The notes under the pieces: generated by a model
The model's input: the letters and a program-made list of their open reading frames with translations, nothing else
Databases searched by the model: none
Told to the model about the DNA's origin: nothing
Shown here: piece after piece, positions 45,186-59,100 of the stretch
How the letters are laid out: each line of letters starts with the position of its first letter
Position numbering within the stretch: the first letter of the stretch is position 1
Source of the DNA: Beaufortia kweichowensis
Taxonomy: Eukaryota; Chordata; Actinopteri; Cypriniformes; Gastromyzontidae
Length of the DNA: 64,000 nucleotides
NCBI GenBank assembly: GCA_019155185.1
Contig: CM032817.1
Coordinates: forward strand, 8,762,034-8,826,033
Direction: 5' to 3'
Program-made: the position numbers and the translations under genes

Positions 45186-48100
45186 TAAGTTTGATGATTT
45201 TCAATGTATCCTTGATTATCTGTGTGTGGATTAATCTGAGTTTGTGTTTGTTGAAAAATAAGAGCAATTTGTGTCTGTTGATTAGCGTTTGTAAGCACAC
45301 CTCTGTACAGTAGCTCTATGCGGATATTGTTATTGGGCATTTTAACAGGGATTATGGAAGTGTGTGTGTTTGCATGTGTGAAAGAAGGTTGTGTTTACCC
45401 TCCATATGTCTTCCTCAGGCAAAGACTAATCTTGTCAAAGGTTTGCTAGATGTTCTTGCTGGTTGGGACCAAGTTTATTTTTGCAACGTCAAAGCAGCAC
45501 AAACCTCTTACCTCCTGTACCTGTCGCTCTTTCCCATCTTACTGATTTCTGTCGTGACTGAGGCCAATCTATTCAGCCCTAACGCCCACTCATTAAACCA
45601 ACACTCTCAGCGTTTGTTCTTCCTCATCTCTCTCTCCTCTGATCTCTTCTTCTCAACCTTCTCTTCTTTAACATCTGTGTGGCACTCGGATGCGACTTGA
45701 GTCTTCTGTACGCACGTCAGGAGATGCAGAAGGACGCGCGCACCAGATTTATGCTTTGGCCCTTTAAACGCAGGCAAAGTTTCCTGGTGAACCATTTTTC
45801 TGGTTGCCATAGTGATGGAGCTAGGACTTGGAGAGGTGCAGTGGTACTGGGATGCAGTGACAGCTCTTAGCATGTGAATTCTCACACTGAGATATGGAGA
45901 TGCACTGAGACTCAGAACAGAGACGGCGATGAGGTGAGACACCCACGCACACACGCGTACACGCATCATTATTGCTCACAGCATTCTTTGGCTGATCATA
46001 CTGTTCCTGGATCTGTGTGCCGAGGTGACAAAAAGCCCAAAGGGAGAGAAAACCATGTGGGAATGAGTGTGTATGTGTGTGTGTGTTCTTGTGAAGCTTG
46101 TACAGTGAGACCATAGTTGCTCTGTCCAGACGTTTTGTCTTAATCATTGTAGGGGTCTATAATCAGGAATCGTTGTGTTGTTATTTGTGTGAGAGCTGAT
46201 ACAAATTAAATGACTTGAATGCATTTTAAACCAACCCTTTAAAACTTCCAGGGATCTAAGCAATAAGAGCATTGTTTTAGATGAAGTCACTTAAAATTAA
46301 AGTCTTACAAGTTTTACAGTTGTGTTTCAGAGTTTTTAAAATTAAGAAAATAGGTAGTTGCCGTATTGAGGAGTGTCCTGTAATTTGACAATTTATAATC
46401 TATATTAAACTATTTGAAACAATTTCCTTATATTATGCATTTTCAGATATCTATAAATTTGATATTTGTATTTAAAAAGAATCCTTCAAACTCAAAGAGA
46501 AACTACAAAGCTAAAGGAATATTAGTGTAAAAAAAGAGAAAACCTTACAGAACCAGTTGCAGAATCTTAAAATACACTTCCTCATGTGTATATTGATATT
46601 AAATAAAGATTTTATTTATCAACCACCTAAATGCATGCATTTGCTAGCTGTTTTCGTGAGTGATCTCAAGGTAAGGATCATTTTAAGATCTCTAGCTGAG
46701 CAGATGCAGACATCAAGGTGTGTCTTATGTAACAGGAGAACCATGCTGGAGTTATTTCCTTTTGGTCTGATGAAATCAAAAGGAAATGAAATCGAGACTC
46801 ACAGAAGCCGTCACAGAACCCTTATGTATGATTTCAGATATTGATATATTCAGCTCAAATGAACTGTAGCTAACCTACTTCCAGTATTAGTGCCATCCTA
46901 CATTTCAGTAATTGCGTTGTCTTCCAACGTGAGGTAGAAATGGAAATGTTGCTGTTCTGTAAGATTTACAGGGAGGTGTGTGGGTAGCCTTTATTTCTGT
47001 ACCACAATCATGTGTGTGAGATGATTTTTTTGTATTGCCTGAGGAAAGCACGGAGTTATCAGAGGCTCGCAGCTTTTCCTACACTTCCTGTAAAAACATC
47101 CCGAGGAGCCGCGGCCCAACACAGCCAGGAAAAAGGCAGGAAGTGGGGCTGAGATCACAGGAAGTTAAGTGGGCTTATTCTGAAAACAGGTCTAGTGGAA
47201 GTTTTTGGAGATCATAGACATTGACATTAAGGTTTGAAGAAATGATGGTTGTGATTTGTGTATGTGTGTGTATTTGTAGAAAGGCGTGGGAGTTTTGATG
47301 ATCCTGTATTTAAAACGGATGGGATTACAAAGTTTTATATTTTTAAACTGGCACCATTTTCTTAAAATACTGTTATTATGACCGCAACATGCATTATCTA
47401 TTTATCCTATCCTATAAGTACATGTAATCCCTTGTTGACACATTTTATGCACCACAAATTCAAGCAGAAACTGGCTGTTTTACATGGTGGAAAATATGAC
47501 ACAAATGTTTATTACAACCAGAATAATAGATTTGAATGTAGCCTCACCTGAGGTGTTTAGAGAGTTGTTGGTGATTGGTGGAGATAGCGGATCCCCAACT
47601 GCTTATTGGTTCAAGATCAGCGAAGAATGTTTTTGGTTGGTTGAGATGGGTTGAGATGGTCTGAAAACCTTCCTGCTGTAATTTCCTCTTTCCTGCTCGG
47701 GAATATTCAGCATCAGGGTTGGGCTTTAAGTGTCCTGAAATCTTAGTTTAGAGGGAGCGCTGGGACGTTCGACCCCTGATACTTTACAAATCTGGAAACA
47801 CAAAGTACACTGGGTGGAATACCGGCCAAATACTGTGGGAATATCAAACAGAAAGAATACTGTAAAGAGACAAACTTTACAAAAACGCGCACGGTTATTT
47901 CATTGTACAGGAATGCTCAGATGGGAAGCCCAGGCCAAAGGTAAACTCCTTATATTCCTGTTCTTAAATATATTTCTATTATCTCATATCATTCTGGTCT
48001 CTCTTTCAATGTAAGCATATAGTTTGTTCACCACTATCGTTCAAGTTGTCAGATTTTCATCAGAGTGAGCTGTGATGTGCTTTATAGTTCTATGATAAAT

Positions 48101-48536
48101 TGTTTCATAAATTGTTGCTTTATAATTACTTTGCTGTTTACGTCTGGCTAAAAATACAAGTAAGTATAGACTGTATCTTGACAGATTCTGTGACACCTTC
48201 CCTCACACAGTGTGAGATTATAACCCAATAGCCAAAGGTCAAAGAACTGTTAAAGAACTGTTGTTGTTCCTTCCTGGAGAAAAATGGTAGACATTTTAAA
48301 TAGCTTTTATATACTGTAGATTCAAGATAAGATTTATAGATACCTTAGGATAAATACCTACCCTTAAGAATATCCCCCTGAATACCAAAATGGGACGACT
48401 AGCCTGGTATCATCCCTTAATACTTAAGTCTAAATATGTTGTTGCCTAAACAAGCCTGCAGGCTCATTAATCAAAAATATTGGATACACACATGCTTTGA
48501 CATTTACTCCCTCTTTACTATATAGCTAATACCATA

Positions 48537-48582
48537 TACAGTATATATATATATATGTACTATATATAAATATATATAGTAA
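48537..48582. repeat. AT-rich palindromic tract
   Basis: Alternating TATATATA segments arranged symmetrically around TGTACTA; hairpin-prone simple sequence. Confidence 0.7.
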
Positions 48583-49506
48583 AAATAATTGATTTCAAAT
48601 GCAGCTGGACACAACAAAACTTGATTGTTCCTGTTATTCAGACAAATAGGACTCTGCACATCCAGTCGTGTTTTAGTCAATTATACATTTGTGTGACAGA
48701 CTATTCTTCAGTTCTTATATGTTTAAATCACTGAAAGTTACAGTATATAAAGGCAGCTTGTGATATTTCAGGTCTCTTAAAAGTACTATAAATTTTAAAA
48801 GCGTAAATTGCTCAAAAACAATCCCAGGCTCCATTAAACATGCAGCAGTCTGATACTGTAGGTATAAGAGAGATGAGTCAATATGGCCTGTCTATCAATA
48901 ACTAACTATAGTTTTGTAACAGACCACCTGGCTCCTGCGTTATTTAAGTTTAGACCACTGTCTAACACTTTTGGGGGTTTTCCACCTCCTGTTCTGTATG
49001 ACAATGTATGTTATGTAACAGAGGACTTCCCTTCAGTCTCTGAGGACAATAGTGCTTGAGTGTCTGAAATGTTTTTGCGTGTGATTGTATTGGAATGAGT
49101 GAGTAGGTGGGAGTTACATGTGGCCAGCTGTGTTAATAATATGGTAAAACAATGTGTGTGTGTATGTGTGTGTGACGTGGTACATCTTTTAGAGCAGCAT
49201 CAAGTAATGATTTTAAGTATTTTAAGGAAGAGTATACAAAATAAATGTTAACAGTCGAGTGTGTTTGTGGCTCGAAGGCTGCGATGCTATATGCCTATTA
49301 CAGAGAGAGGGATGGAGGTGTGTATTTCATGTGTGTGATTTTGCACAGCTGTCTCTAAAGAGGAAGTGCTAGAGCTATGGTTTAACAGAACAAGCAAAGT
49401 GCTGAGTTGCCATGGTAACTTGGGATGCAGGGTTCCCTCAATTTCCATTATTCCCAAGTGAATCTGCTTTGCAGTGTCCATGGCAACCACTCACAACCAA
49501 TGGAGT

Positions 49507-49534
49507 TCCTCTCTCTCTCTCTCTCTCTCTCTCT
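49507..49534. repeat. (CT)n microsatellite
   Basis: About 14 CT units some 260 bp before the acceptor of the first shank3 coding exon. Confidence 0.9.
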
Positions 49535-49856
49535 CAAACTCTCTCATCCCATATTTTGTATCTTGATTTGTGATGCGTGTTAAAATGTCATCTCTGTGCT
49601 TACGCAAAGACTTCATTAGCTGTTGCTCTTTCAATATTATAATCCACAAAAGTGAGTTCTTTAAGGCAGTACGTTCAAAGCACATGCGTAAGATGCAGTA
49701 CACAGATAGCAGATTTCTTATAAACAACATAAACCAAAACACTGTACACCAAACTAGACTGAAAGCAGGTGTGTCTGTGTATGTTGTATTGTAGGGTTGT
49801 GAGGCTGGCGTGTTGAGCAGAACGCACACACACTCACACACACACTCTCCCAGAGC

Positions 49857-50099
49857 ATGCCTATCAGTCCACCTGCCGACGGCAAACATGAGGGTCTCGA
49901 CCGGCCGCGGCAACAACACGCCCCTACCAACGGTAACCACGGAGATGACAGCATTCGGGTCTCTCCTGGGACTAAATCTACCTCCGAACCTATGGAGGAT
50001 CTCCACGGAAACGCAGCTGTCATCCGCATTGGAATCCCTGATCTGCAGCAAACGGTGAGTGCTCTCTCTCCCTTCAGTCCGTCTCTATCTCACTGTGTT

Positions 50100-50147
<48 letters not shown>

Positions 50148-53100
50148 CATATTCAGGCTTACTCAGTTTTCTTGCCTTTTCTTTGAAATGGCTGCACTGC
50201 AGTGCTGGAGTGGAGAGTGGCAGTGATTTGTAGAAGCAGAGTTGTTGATGCTGCGTGGGTGTAAAGGGTGTGTGAAAGAGACCTACAGCAGGTCTTGTGC
50301 ATGCGTGCATGTTTCTGTGCAGCACTTCGTGGTCATTTGTGCTGAAGGATGCTAGATCTATATAAACTATATATTCTTTATCATTATGTGCAGGAGGGTA
50401 TAAAAGTCTGAGAGCACTGAAAATCTGCCATTTAAACTGAGAAATTGACAAAGTTTTTGTTTTTGAAATCATTTGAAACAAGGAAAGTTGTGATGTAACT
50501 TTTGTGATGTAAGAAGACATCGCATCCTACACTTTCACGAAAACTAGGTCACTAATAAAAAAAGGTGAATATGATATGCTGACCCTGCTTTTCCACAGAA
50601 GCACACTAAAATGCTTTTACTAAATACGAGTTTAAGTGCACATTGTCAAAGCACAAAACAAATATTAAGAAATTATGAAATTAATATACAATTAATGTAT
50701 AAACTCTTCTTTCTATGCTTCTGTTTTGCATTGTTTATTACTTCTAAAAGAGGTTTTTGCCAGTTACAAAAACAAAACAAGAGATGTTTGCAAACAAAGC
50801 AAAAATGTCTAAATACCTTGTACCTTCTCACAATTTTCCAGCATCCACAGTAACTTTTAGTTTTGTGTCTTGTGTCCCAATGGTGCAGACAGAAAATCAA
50901 ACCCTACTTTTTACATTATAAGAACCTGCAAACAGGAAATGGTGTTATTTTTCCAATGTTCATGGTCAGGAGTCATACATACAGTAATTTCTTTCACTTT
51001 TCTATTTTAAGTGATATCAAGTAAAAATATCTCAGCACAGGTTTATTGATTGTGATAAACAGCAAAGTCCTTGATCTTTTAAATAAGCTATGCATGTAAA
51101 GTCTAAAGCCTTGTGTATTCTTTGAGAATGTGTTCAATGGTATTTTATAGATTGTAAATATTCTAAAAACTGATGATTGCATCCATGGCACATTGAAACT
51201 GCATGTACCCCAGACGCTTAAGAGTCTTGGTGCTTATGTGGGTGATGCAGGTTTGAGTCCAGCGAATCTGTAATAAAAAGTTAGAAGTTAAAAAAAAATT
51301 ATTTTGTGTGTCTGTTTGCTCCAGAAATGCCTGCGACTGGACCTCGAAGCTCCAGTGTGGGTTTGTAAGCAGCGAGTTCTCGTCACATTGACACAAAGCC
51401 TGACCGATGTGCTTAACTATGGCCTCTACCTCCCTGCCTTTAACGGACGCGCCGGAAAGTTCCTCGATGAGGAGAGATTGCTCAGGGAGTACCCTCTCCC
51501 TACGGTCACACCCGTACCATACCTAGAGGTACAAAAAGAACCTTTTTTTACCAAATAATTATGTCACTTCACCTGTCAACTTATTTGTGTGCCTTTAGTT
51601 CCGTTATAAGAGGCGTGTTTACACTCAGAGCCATGTGGATGACAAGCAACTGGCTAAATTACATACCAAGGTAACATTTAATATTCATTTACATTCATTT
51701 ACACACAACAGAAAGAGGTCAGCTTGCAAATTTCTAAATAACCACTGGTACAAGCAAATCTACAGAGTATGCTTAACTTTAATTTCGAGTGAAAATCCCC
51801 TTTTCAATAAATAATTTTAAGTTATCCAAAACATGGGTTAATCTGAGACCATGTCTTACTGCTTGCAGGCCAATTTAAAGAAGTTTATCGAGTGTGTTCA
51901 ACAGAGGAGCGTGGAGAAGGTCTGCAGGTTTCTGGAGAAAGGGCTGGACCCCAACTTTCACGACACTGAAAGTGGAGGTGAGTTTGTTTGTAATAATGCT
52001 CGATTTGAGCTGATGCTGACTTTTAAAGAAACAGTAACTATTCTTTTAAAGTTTGACTTCCTTAACATTTAGTCTACTTTAATAAATGGAAATTCAAAGC
52101 TATCTGGATTCAAGCTAATCAGTCAAAATGAGCTAATCATTTGTTTACTTTAACCTATTTGACATTTAGGATTTTTAATCATCTCCGTCATGCTGTGTGT
52201 GATCTTTCTAGAATCTCCTCTGACTCTCGTGGCCCAGCTGGACTCTTGTGCCGATTTGATCAAGGTGTTGAGGAGCGGAGGGGCTCACCTGGACTTCAGA
52301 ACCAGAGAGGGTCTGACTGCACTGCACAAAGCGGTCCAAACGCACAACCATGTAGCATTGACTGTGAGTCCATGTTTCGTCCCTCCCACACATATTTTCC
52401 AAAGAAAGAGTCACGCTTATACAAATCACCACAAGCTGTTGTGGGTCTGTGCGCATATGTCCATCACATTTTGTGTTTGCGTCCTAATTCTCTACAGACA
52501 TTGTTGGATCTGGGGTCCTCTCCAGATTATAAAGACAGTCGCGGGCTTACCCCCCTCTATCACAGCGCCATGGTCGGGGGAGATCCATACTGCTGTGAGC
52601 TGCTGTTGTACGATCACGCCCAGCTGGGATACAGCGACGAGAACGGCTGGCAGGAGATCCATCAGGTAAATCGTCAGTTTCTTCGCTCAGAATCCACACG
52701 TTATGCCTACGTAGAAGGGAGAAAGTTGCATTTTTCAGTGTGACTAAATATATCCTCTTTTATTGTTTGTTACACCTGCAGCAGTGGGTGATCGGAGTGT
52801 GTGTGTTTTTGTACCATAGGCTTGTCGTCATGGAAACGTGCAGCACCTTGAGCACCTGTTATTCTATGGAGCGGAGATGAGCGCTCAGAATGCCTCAGGA
52901 AACACAGCGCTACACCTGTGTGCCCTCTACAACCAGGTACACACAACCCTTCAAATACTTTTGAAAACTGCACCTTGGTACTCATCACACAGCATACTAC
53001 TCTATAAAAATAGTAAGTACATACTTTGTAGTATGCAGTAAGCAGTCCACACATTCCATTGCTAACATAGCCACTGCGTATAGTCATTAAACTCAGCTGG

Positions 53101-56100
53101 GTACCAAACCGCATATATAAACATGCACACTTTCCGAGTGCTATAACTATAATCTCCTCTCATTATTTCTTTTTCTCACTCGCTTGCATTTTCTGTGTTC
53201 TCTCCCATCTCTGCAGGAAGGCTGTGCTAGAGTTCTCCTATTTCGAGGAGCCAATAAAGAAATCAAGAACTACAACAACCAAACAGCATTTCAGGTACCT
53301 GGGACCACATCTCTCCATCAATGTCATGGATCAACTCTAATCTTCATGACTCATGCTATATTTCAAGTCATAAAATCAGTCTGTCATAGCACGTTTTCAG
53401 TCGTCATTTACTTTCTTTGTATTAAAAAACATGAAGCATCACAATGGTGCCGTCTATGTGTGTGATGCAAGACATCGTCAGTGTTTTAATGCACTGTATG
53501 TTTGTATTTAATGCTAAAACAAATAAATCAAAATATGGCTTTCTCTTATAGGTTGCCATCATCGCAGGGAACTTTGACCTGGCAGAAATCATCAAGATCC
53601 ATAAAACCTCAGATGTTGGTGAGTTGCTCAGAATTTAGTTTGAACAGCTTGATTCTGCATGATTGTGTTGCATTGTGGTGAAGGGCTTGAATAAACCAGA
53701 CCCCACCATCATAAACCTGTGTGCTTGATAAAGCATCAAATACCTTTTAATAAGTAACCACTGTTTATTTATAGCAGATTACTGAGAAATGACAACATAA
53801 AAGCACTTGATTGCGCAAAACAGCCCAAATCTGGCAACCCCATTATACAGGTTTCAAAACACGATTTCTTTTCATTCTATACAACCGTTCTGCATATGGT
53901 CTGGCTATTATCTATCAGCAGTCTGTAATTTTGAAATAAGTGATGTCATCTATGCAGAAATGTTTGTCATACTAGTTTATGTGGGCTAATCTCTTTTTCA
54001 TTTGTGTGTGTTTCTCTTTGTAAATCTCAGTCATGCTCTGTGTGATGTAATCTGTGAGTCATCTGTTTGTAATTTTTGTGTAATCTCTTCCTCTGTGTGT
54101 AACAAAAGTACATATTTGTGTACTTTTATTGTAATGTATGCATTTAATTCATCAGTGCAAACCTCATTTTACACCCATTTTGACTCATTTTGTTTGAGTA
54201 ACCTCATAGATTATGTCTTTGTACACCTTTGCAGCTTTGATTAAAGGAATACTTCACCCAAATTTGAAAATCTCATAATTTACTCACTTTCATGCTATCC
54301 CAACTGTATATGACTGTCTTTCCACAGTTGAACACAAACAGATAATTTTATTTTTATTGTTCATTGTCATTATAAATATTTTTTAAAAATTTAAATATGA
54401 CAATTTTCATATTTGGGTGAAATATTGTTTTACATAAAATAAAATGTTTAAATAAAGTCTGGTTTGAAGGGTCTCATATCACTATTGTTTATACCACATG
54501 CAATGTAATGAATGGTATGACTCCTTTAATAAAGTCTGACTTTATTTAAGATATTTACATTCAGCCATCAAAGACCATTCACTAAAATAATTTTAAAGCC
54601 ATCCTCATGCCGTATTTCTGATGTACAAGGCTTTGGTTTACGAGGGATTTCTGTCCTTTCTTTTGTATCAGACTGATATAGATTAATCTGTTCTATCAGT
54701 GTTATTCTATATGATAGTCTTGAACACATCCATACCGACATCCTGGAGAGCATTCTTGATTCATTCAACAGGTGAAAATAGGTTTTCTTCACTGACAGAA
54801 CAACAGTTCGCATTAAAAAACTGATAGTTCCATTATAGTGGTCATTTTACTCTGAATCGGAGTTACTGCTTTTTTGACACGACTAACATGTTTGCTTGAA
54901 CTTTAATCAAAGTCGTCCTCATACGGCTCAACTTTAGTCGACCTCATCCAGCCTGATTTACTAAACCTCTTACCCACCCTTACCATCCACCCTTACCCTA
55001 TGGATGTAAATATGTTTTAATGACAAGGAAAATTGAACTTTATAATGAGATCTTATTTGGTAGCAGTAAGATCCAAAACAATACAAACTGTTACACCCCA
55101 AATATGTATTTCTTTTTCCATTATTGGTGTGTTTACTTTAAATTCTTTGTTATCTGCATGTCTGAAATCTTCCATAAATTTACATGGTTTTATATACAAT
55201 TTTTCATATAATTATCTGTATAATAACCATGGAGAATACTCCATAACAATATAGAAGTAAGTAAGCCCTATCTGTATAAAACTGTCTTTCTGTAACAGTG
55301 CCTTTCAGGGAGACCCCCTCATACTCGTCTAGGCGGCGTGGGGTATGCATATCCCCACGTCGCTCTCTGATGCGATCGGCCAGTGATAACGCTCTGGATG
55401 AAAGTCTGCCCGCTCCGTCTCCAGCCCCCTCCCTTCGAAGTCTGCCCCCCCTGGAGCCTGATGATAACGTCCCCACCCAGCGCAGTCCCCAGGCTGCTCA
55501 CACACATACACGGAGCCTCAGGAGACACACTCGTGGACACCTCAGGTGTGGAGAATAGTTCACCCATAAATGACTATTGGCTTAGTTCTAAACCCCTATG
55601 ATTTTTCTTCTGTCAAACATAAAAGAATATGCCTTTTCTATACACAAGACAGTAAATGGTGAATTAGGGTTGTAAAGCTTTAAAAATGACAAGAAGCCCC
55701 ATAATGTATTATCATAGAAGTAGCATTACTCTTGTGCTATAATCTAAGTCTTCTGAAGCCATACAATAGTGCAACACCATAGCAACCATGTAGTAACATT
55801 CTGGCAATCATCAACAACTAGCCAAAAAACTGGCATTAAAGTATAGTGTAATAAGTTTGATTACCTGGCGTAGTATACAGTAATAGTTGATATTGACGTT
55901 TGTCATGTATGCATGCTTTCATCCTGCAGCCCTGGCAGTCCTGTACAGAGAGAGCCGAGTCCTCCAGCCGTGTCTCGAGGGCCAAAGCGACGGCTCTACA
56001 GCGCGGTGCCCGGGCGCACCTTCATCGCTGTCAGCTCCCACACCCCACAGGGCGAGGGTGAGATCACGCTGAACCGTGGAGAGAGGGTCAAAGGTCAGTC

Positions 56101-59100
56101 TTCAGCTTCTCACCATATGTGATGGACATTCTGTGTGAAGATGAAATGCATTTTCTGTGAGAAATACAATTACAAGAATTAATTTTTGGTAAATCCTGTA
56201 CAGGTAAATTAATATGTGACATTTAATGGTTTCTATGACATATCCACTAGTTCTAAGCATAGGTGAGGGAGGATTCTGGGAAGGCTCGGTTAAAGGACGA
56301 ACTGGCTGGTTTCCTGCTCACTGTGTAGAGGAGGTCCAGATGAGACAGTATGACCCACGACTTGGTTAGTGCACACACCACATCTCAATAGTGTACACAA
56401 TCCCCTGATATTAAGCCATGACATCAAGTATCGCGGTACTATGATGTCATACTCCAATCGGTCTGTGCAGCAACGCGTGAAGTAGAGAGCCTTGCACAAT
56501 ATTTTGTTATTGTAATAATAATTTGTTATTATTGTTACAAATTAAATATTATTTGTAATCTTAAACACTTGACATTATAAAGGATTTACACTGAAAAGGG
56601 TAAAAATGTATTCGTTTGTAAACTCCTGCTTGAAAAGTTGCTACGTCGTCGTCAAGTGACGCAACGCCTTTATCAGCATATTCATGACGCCATCGCGTCG
56701 TATTTACGTCCGGATTACTGTCCCATTAAAACTACTGAAAGAAGCTAAGAGGTCAAAAAAGTTGTATTATTTATTGCTAGACGCTATTTTGAGAATAAAT
56801 TGCTATATTGGCAATACTGTCGAGTGCTTCAGTATTGTTGCCGCTTGCGTCGGGTCACGTCTTACCTGGTTTGACAAGGTGTAATGTTCACTCATATTGA
56901 TGCGATTATTCATGTTTCTCAGAGACAAGAGAGGATCGCACCAAAAGACTTTTCAGGCACTACACTGTTGGCTCCTATGACAACTATACCTCCTACAGGT
57001 AAACACTCCATCCTTCCCTACTTCTTTCATCTCTTCCTCTCATCCTAAAGACAAATGCATGAGCTGAGTACGAGATTCCATACTAGTATATACTGCTTAC
57101 TGCATACTACACAGTATACTGCATGCAGTTGTTTTTAAAATAGTATGTAAAATAGCATGCTTCATGCTGCGTTTTGTTACTGCGTTTCCTGTTGAATTCA
57201 TAATTAAAGTCCAATTATTGTTCTTTGAAGTCAATATTGTAGCCTACAAATGTCTTTATTTTTGGCAGTGCAGTCAAGTAATTATTTTAAGCAATTTGTG
57301 GTTTCACCCACTTCATTACTTTAGTATCCAAGTACTTTATTACATAACTCAGATTAAAATAATATAAAATAAATATTGAATTAGATTTACTTGATTTAAA
57401 ACATTCAAAAATGTCTAGTTATTTTACAATGTCTCAGTAAAATATAATTTTCTTTTGTATAATGTATAGGCTATTTGCCATGAAAATTTGCTTAGCACGC
57501 AAAGTATACATACTGCAGAAATAATGCAAAGTAATATGGCAGTAGAAATGGCATTTCTTTCCGTTTCCTCCTCATTATTGAAAAAAGTGCTAATGTGTGG
57601 GATTATGAACATAGGAAGAGTCTGGAAAGATTCTGGCAATGCAGCACATCTGACTATTAATTTCTGTAAATTCACAGCGATTATGTTATAGAAGAAAAAA
57701 GTGCAACGTTGCAAAAAAGAGACAGTGAAGGATTTGGCTTCGTGCTTCGGGGAGCTAAAGGTCTGAAACACAAACACTCACAAACATATAGGTGAATATA
57801 ACAGGAAATTCACATACACAGAGATGCACTAATTAAAAGGCTGTGTATTATCAGCTGAGACGCCTATTGAAGAGTTCACACCTACACCTGCATTTCCTGC
57901 CCTGCAATACCTGGAATCAGTGGACCTTGAGGGAGTGGCATGGAGGGCGGGATTAAGGACAGGGGATTTCCTCATAGAGGTAATAACGTTGGACTTATAG
58001 CTTTGCAGAGTATTCATGAGTCTAACATATAAATGTAAATTTACTTTCAGCCGAAACACTGCACTCACAGTTTTCTATCTCTATCTCTATTATCAGGTAA
58101 ATGGGGTGAGCGTTGTAAAGGTGGGACACAGGCAGGTGGTGTCTCTGATTCGACAGGGTGGGAGTCGGCTCGTAATGAAGGTGGTGTCTGTCACTCGCAA
58201 ACCTGACACGGGGGATGTGGTCCGCAAGAAAGGTTATTATCCTACTTACTTCTTGCACAAACGCACCAACCCTATGCATTTTTTTTGGACTTTGGACAAT
58301 AAAAGAATACTAATCAAAAAATGTTACATTTCCCATTTCTACTGATAAATAATTAGCCCCGCCACCCCCTAAAAGGGACCCAAGCACCAGCCTGACCCTG
58401 CGCTCCAAAAGCATGACCGCAGAACTGGAGGAGCTGGGTAAGCCAATACAATGCAAATATGCATGTACACATCTTAAATAAGTCAAGTTAACATACAAGA
58501 AATTAATAAAATTATATGCAACAAAACCTTTCATTGCTTCATTTATTGCTTATTAAACGTGACCATCAAATATACAAATCTGTAAGCTAAATCAGGAACT
58601 GTAGATTGTCCTTGCTTCTTGTTCACAAGCGTCAAGGAGAAGGAGGGGAGGTAAGATATCACATAATCAACGTGAGACTAGCTCCATGTACTGGTTCTAC
58701 ATGCTGATGAATATTGCATGATTGTCTATGTTATCTTATTTATTTATTTTTTGCCTGTAACTGTGTAAAATGGTTAAGTGTGTATGTTAGATGTGGATTG
58801 TAGACAAAGAAGATTTGCTGTTGCGTGTGTGTTTGGTGATGTATTTGTTCTATACTACTGATTTTTATACTTGTGTACTTTAATTTTCTTGTGCACTTGG
58901 TGTTTGTGTTTCGTCTTCTCTGATTTGACTGGTAAAGGACAGATCAGAAATAGTAAAAAGGAATATTTATTGAGTGTATGTGTTTTGCATCTGTGTATCC
59001 CTCACAGAGAAGCTGGATGAGATGTTAAGTTCGCCAAAAGAACCTGTTGTAGTGATGAGGCCACGCCCCCCAGATACAGACTCCAGAGCAGCCACTGTAA

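Larger units (their letters stand above)
45190..49790. other. Probable first intron of shank3 / intergenic DNA
   Basis: About 4.6 kb with no supported coding exon on either strand. It has an AT palindromic tract (48537-48582) and a (CT)n run at 49507-49534. Several open frames lack recognisable content. Confidence 0.5.

Noticed and set aside
44768..45313. A 181-codon frame over CT and CA repeats
   Set aside because: Composition is only repeat-derived Ser-Leu and Thr-His runs; no homology is recognised.
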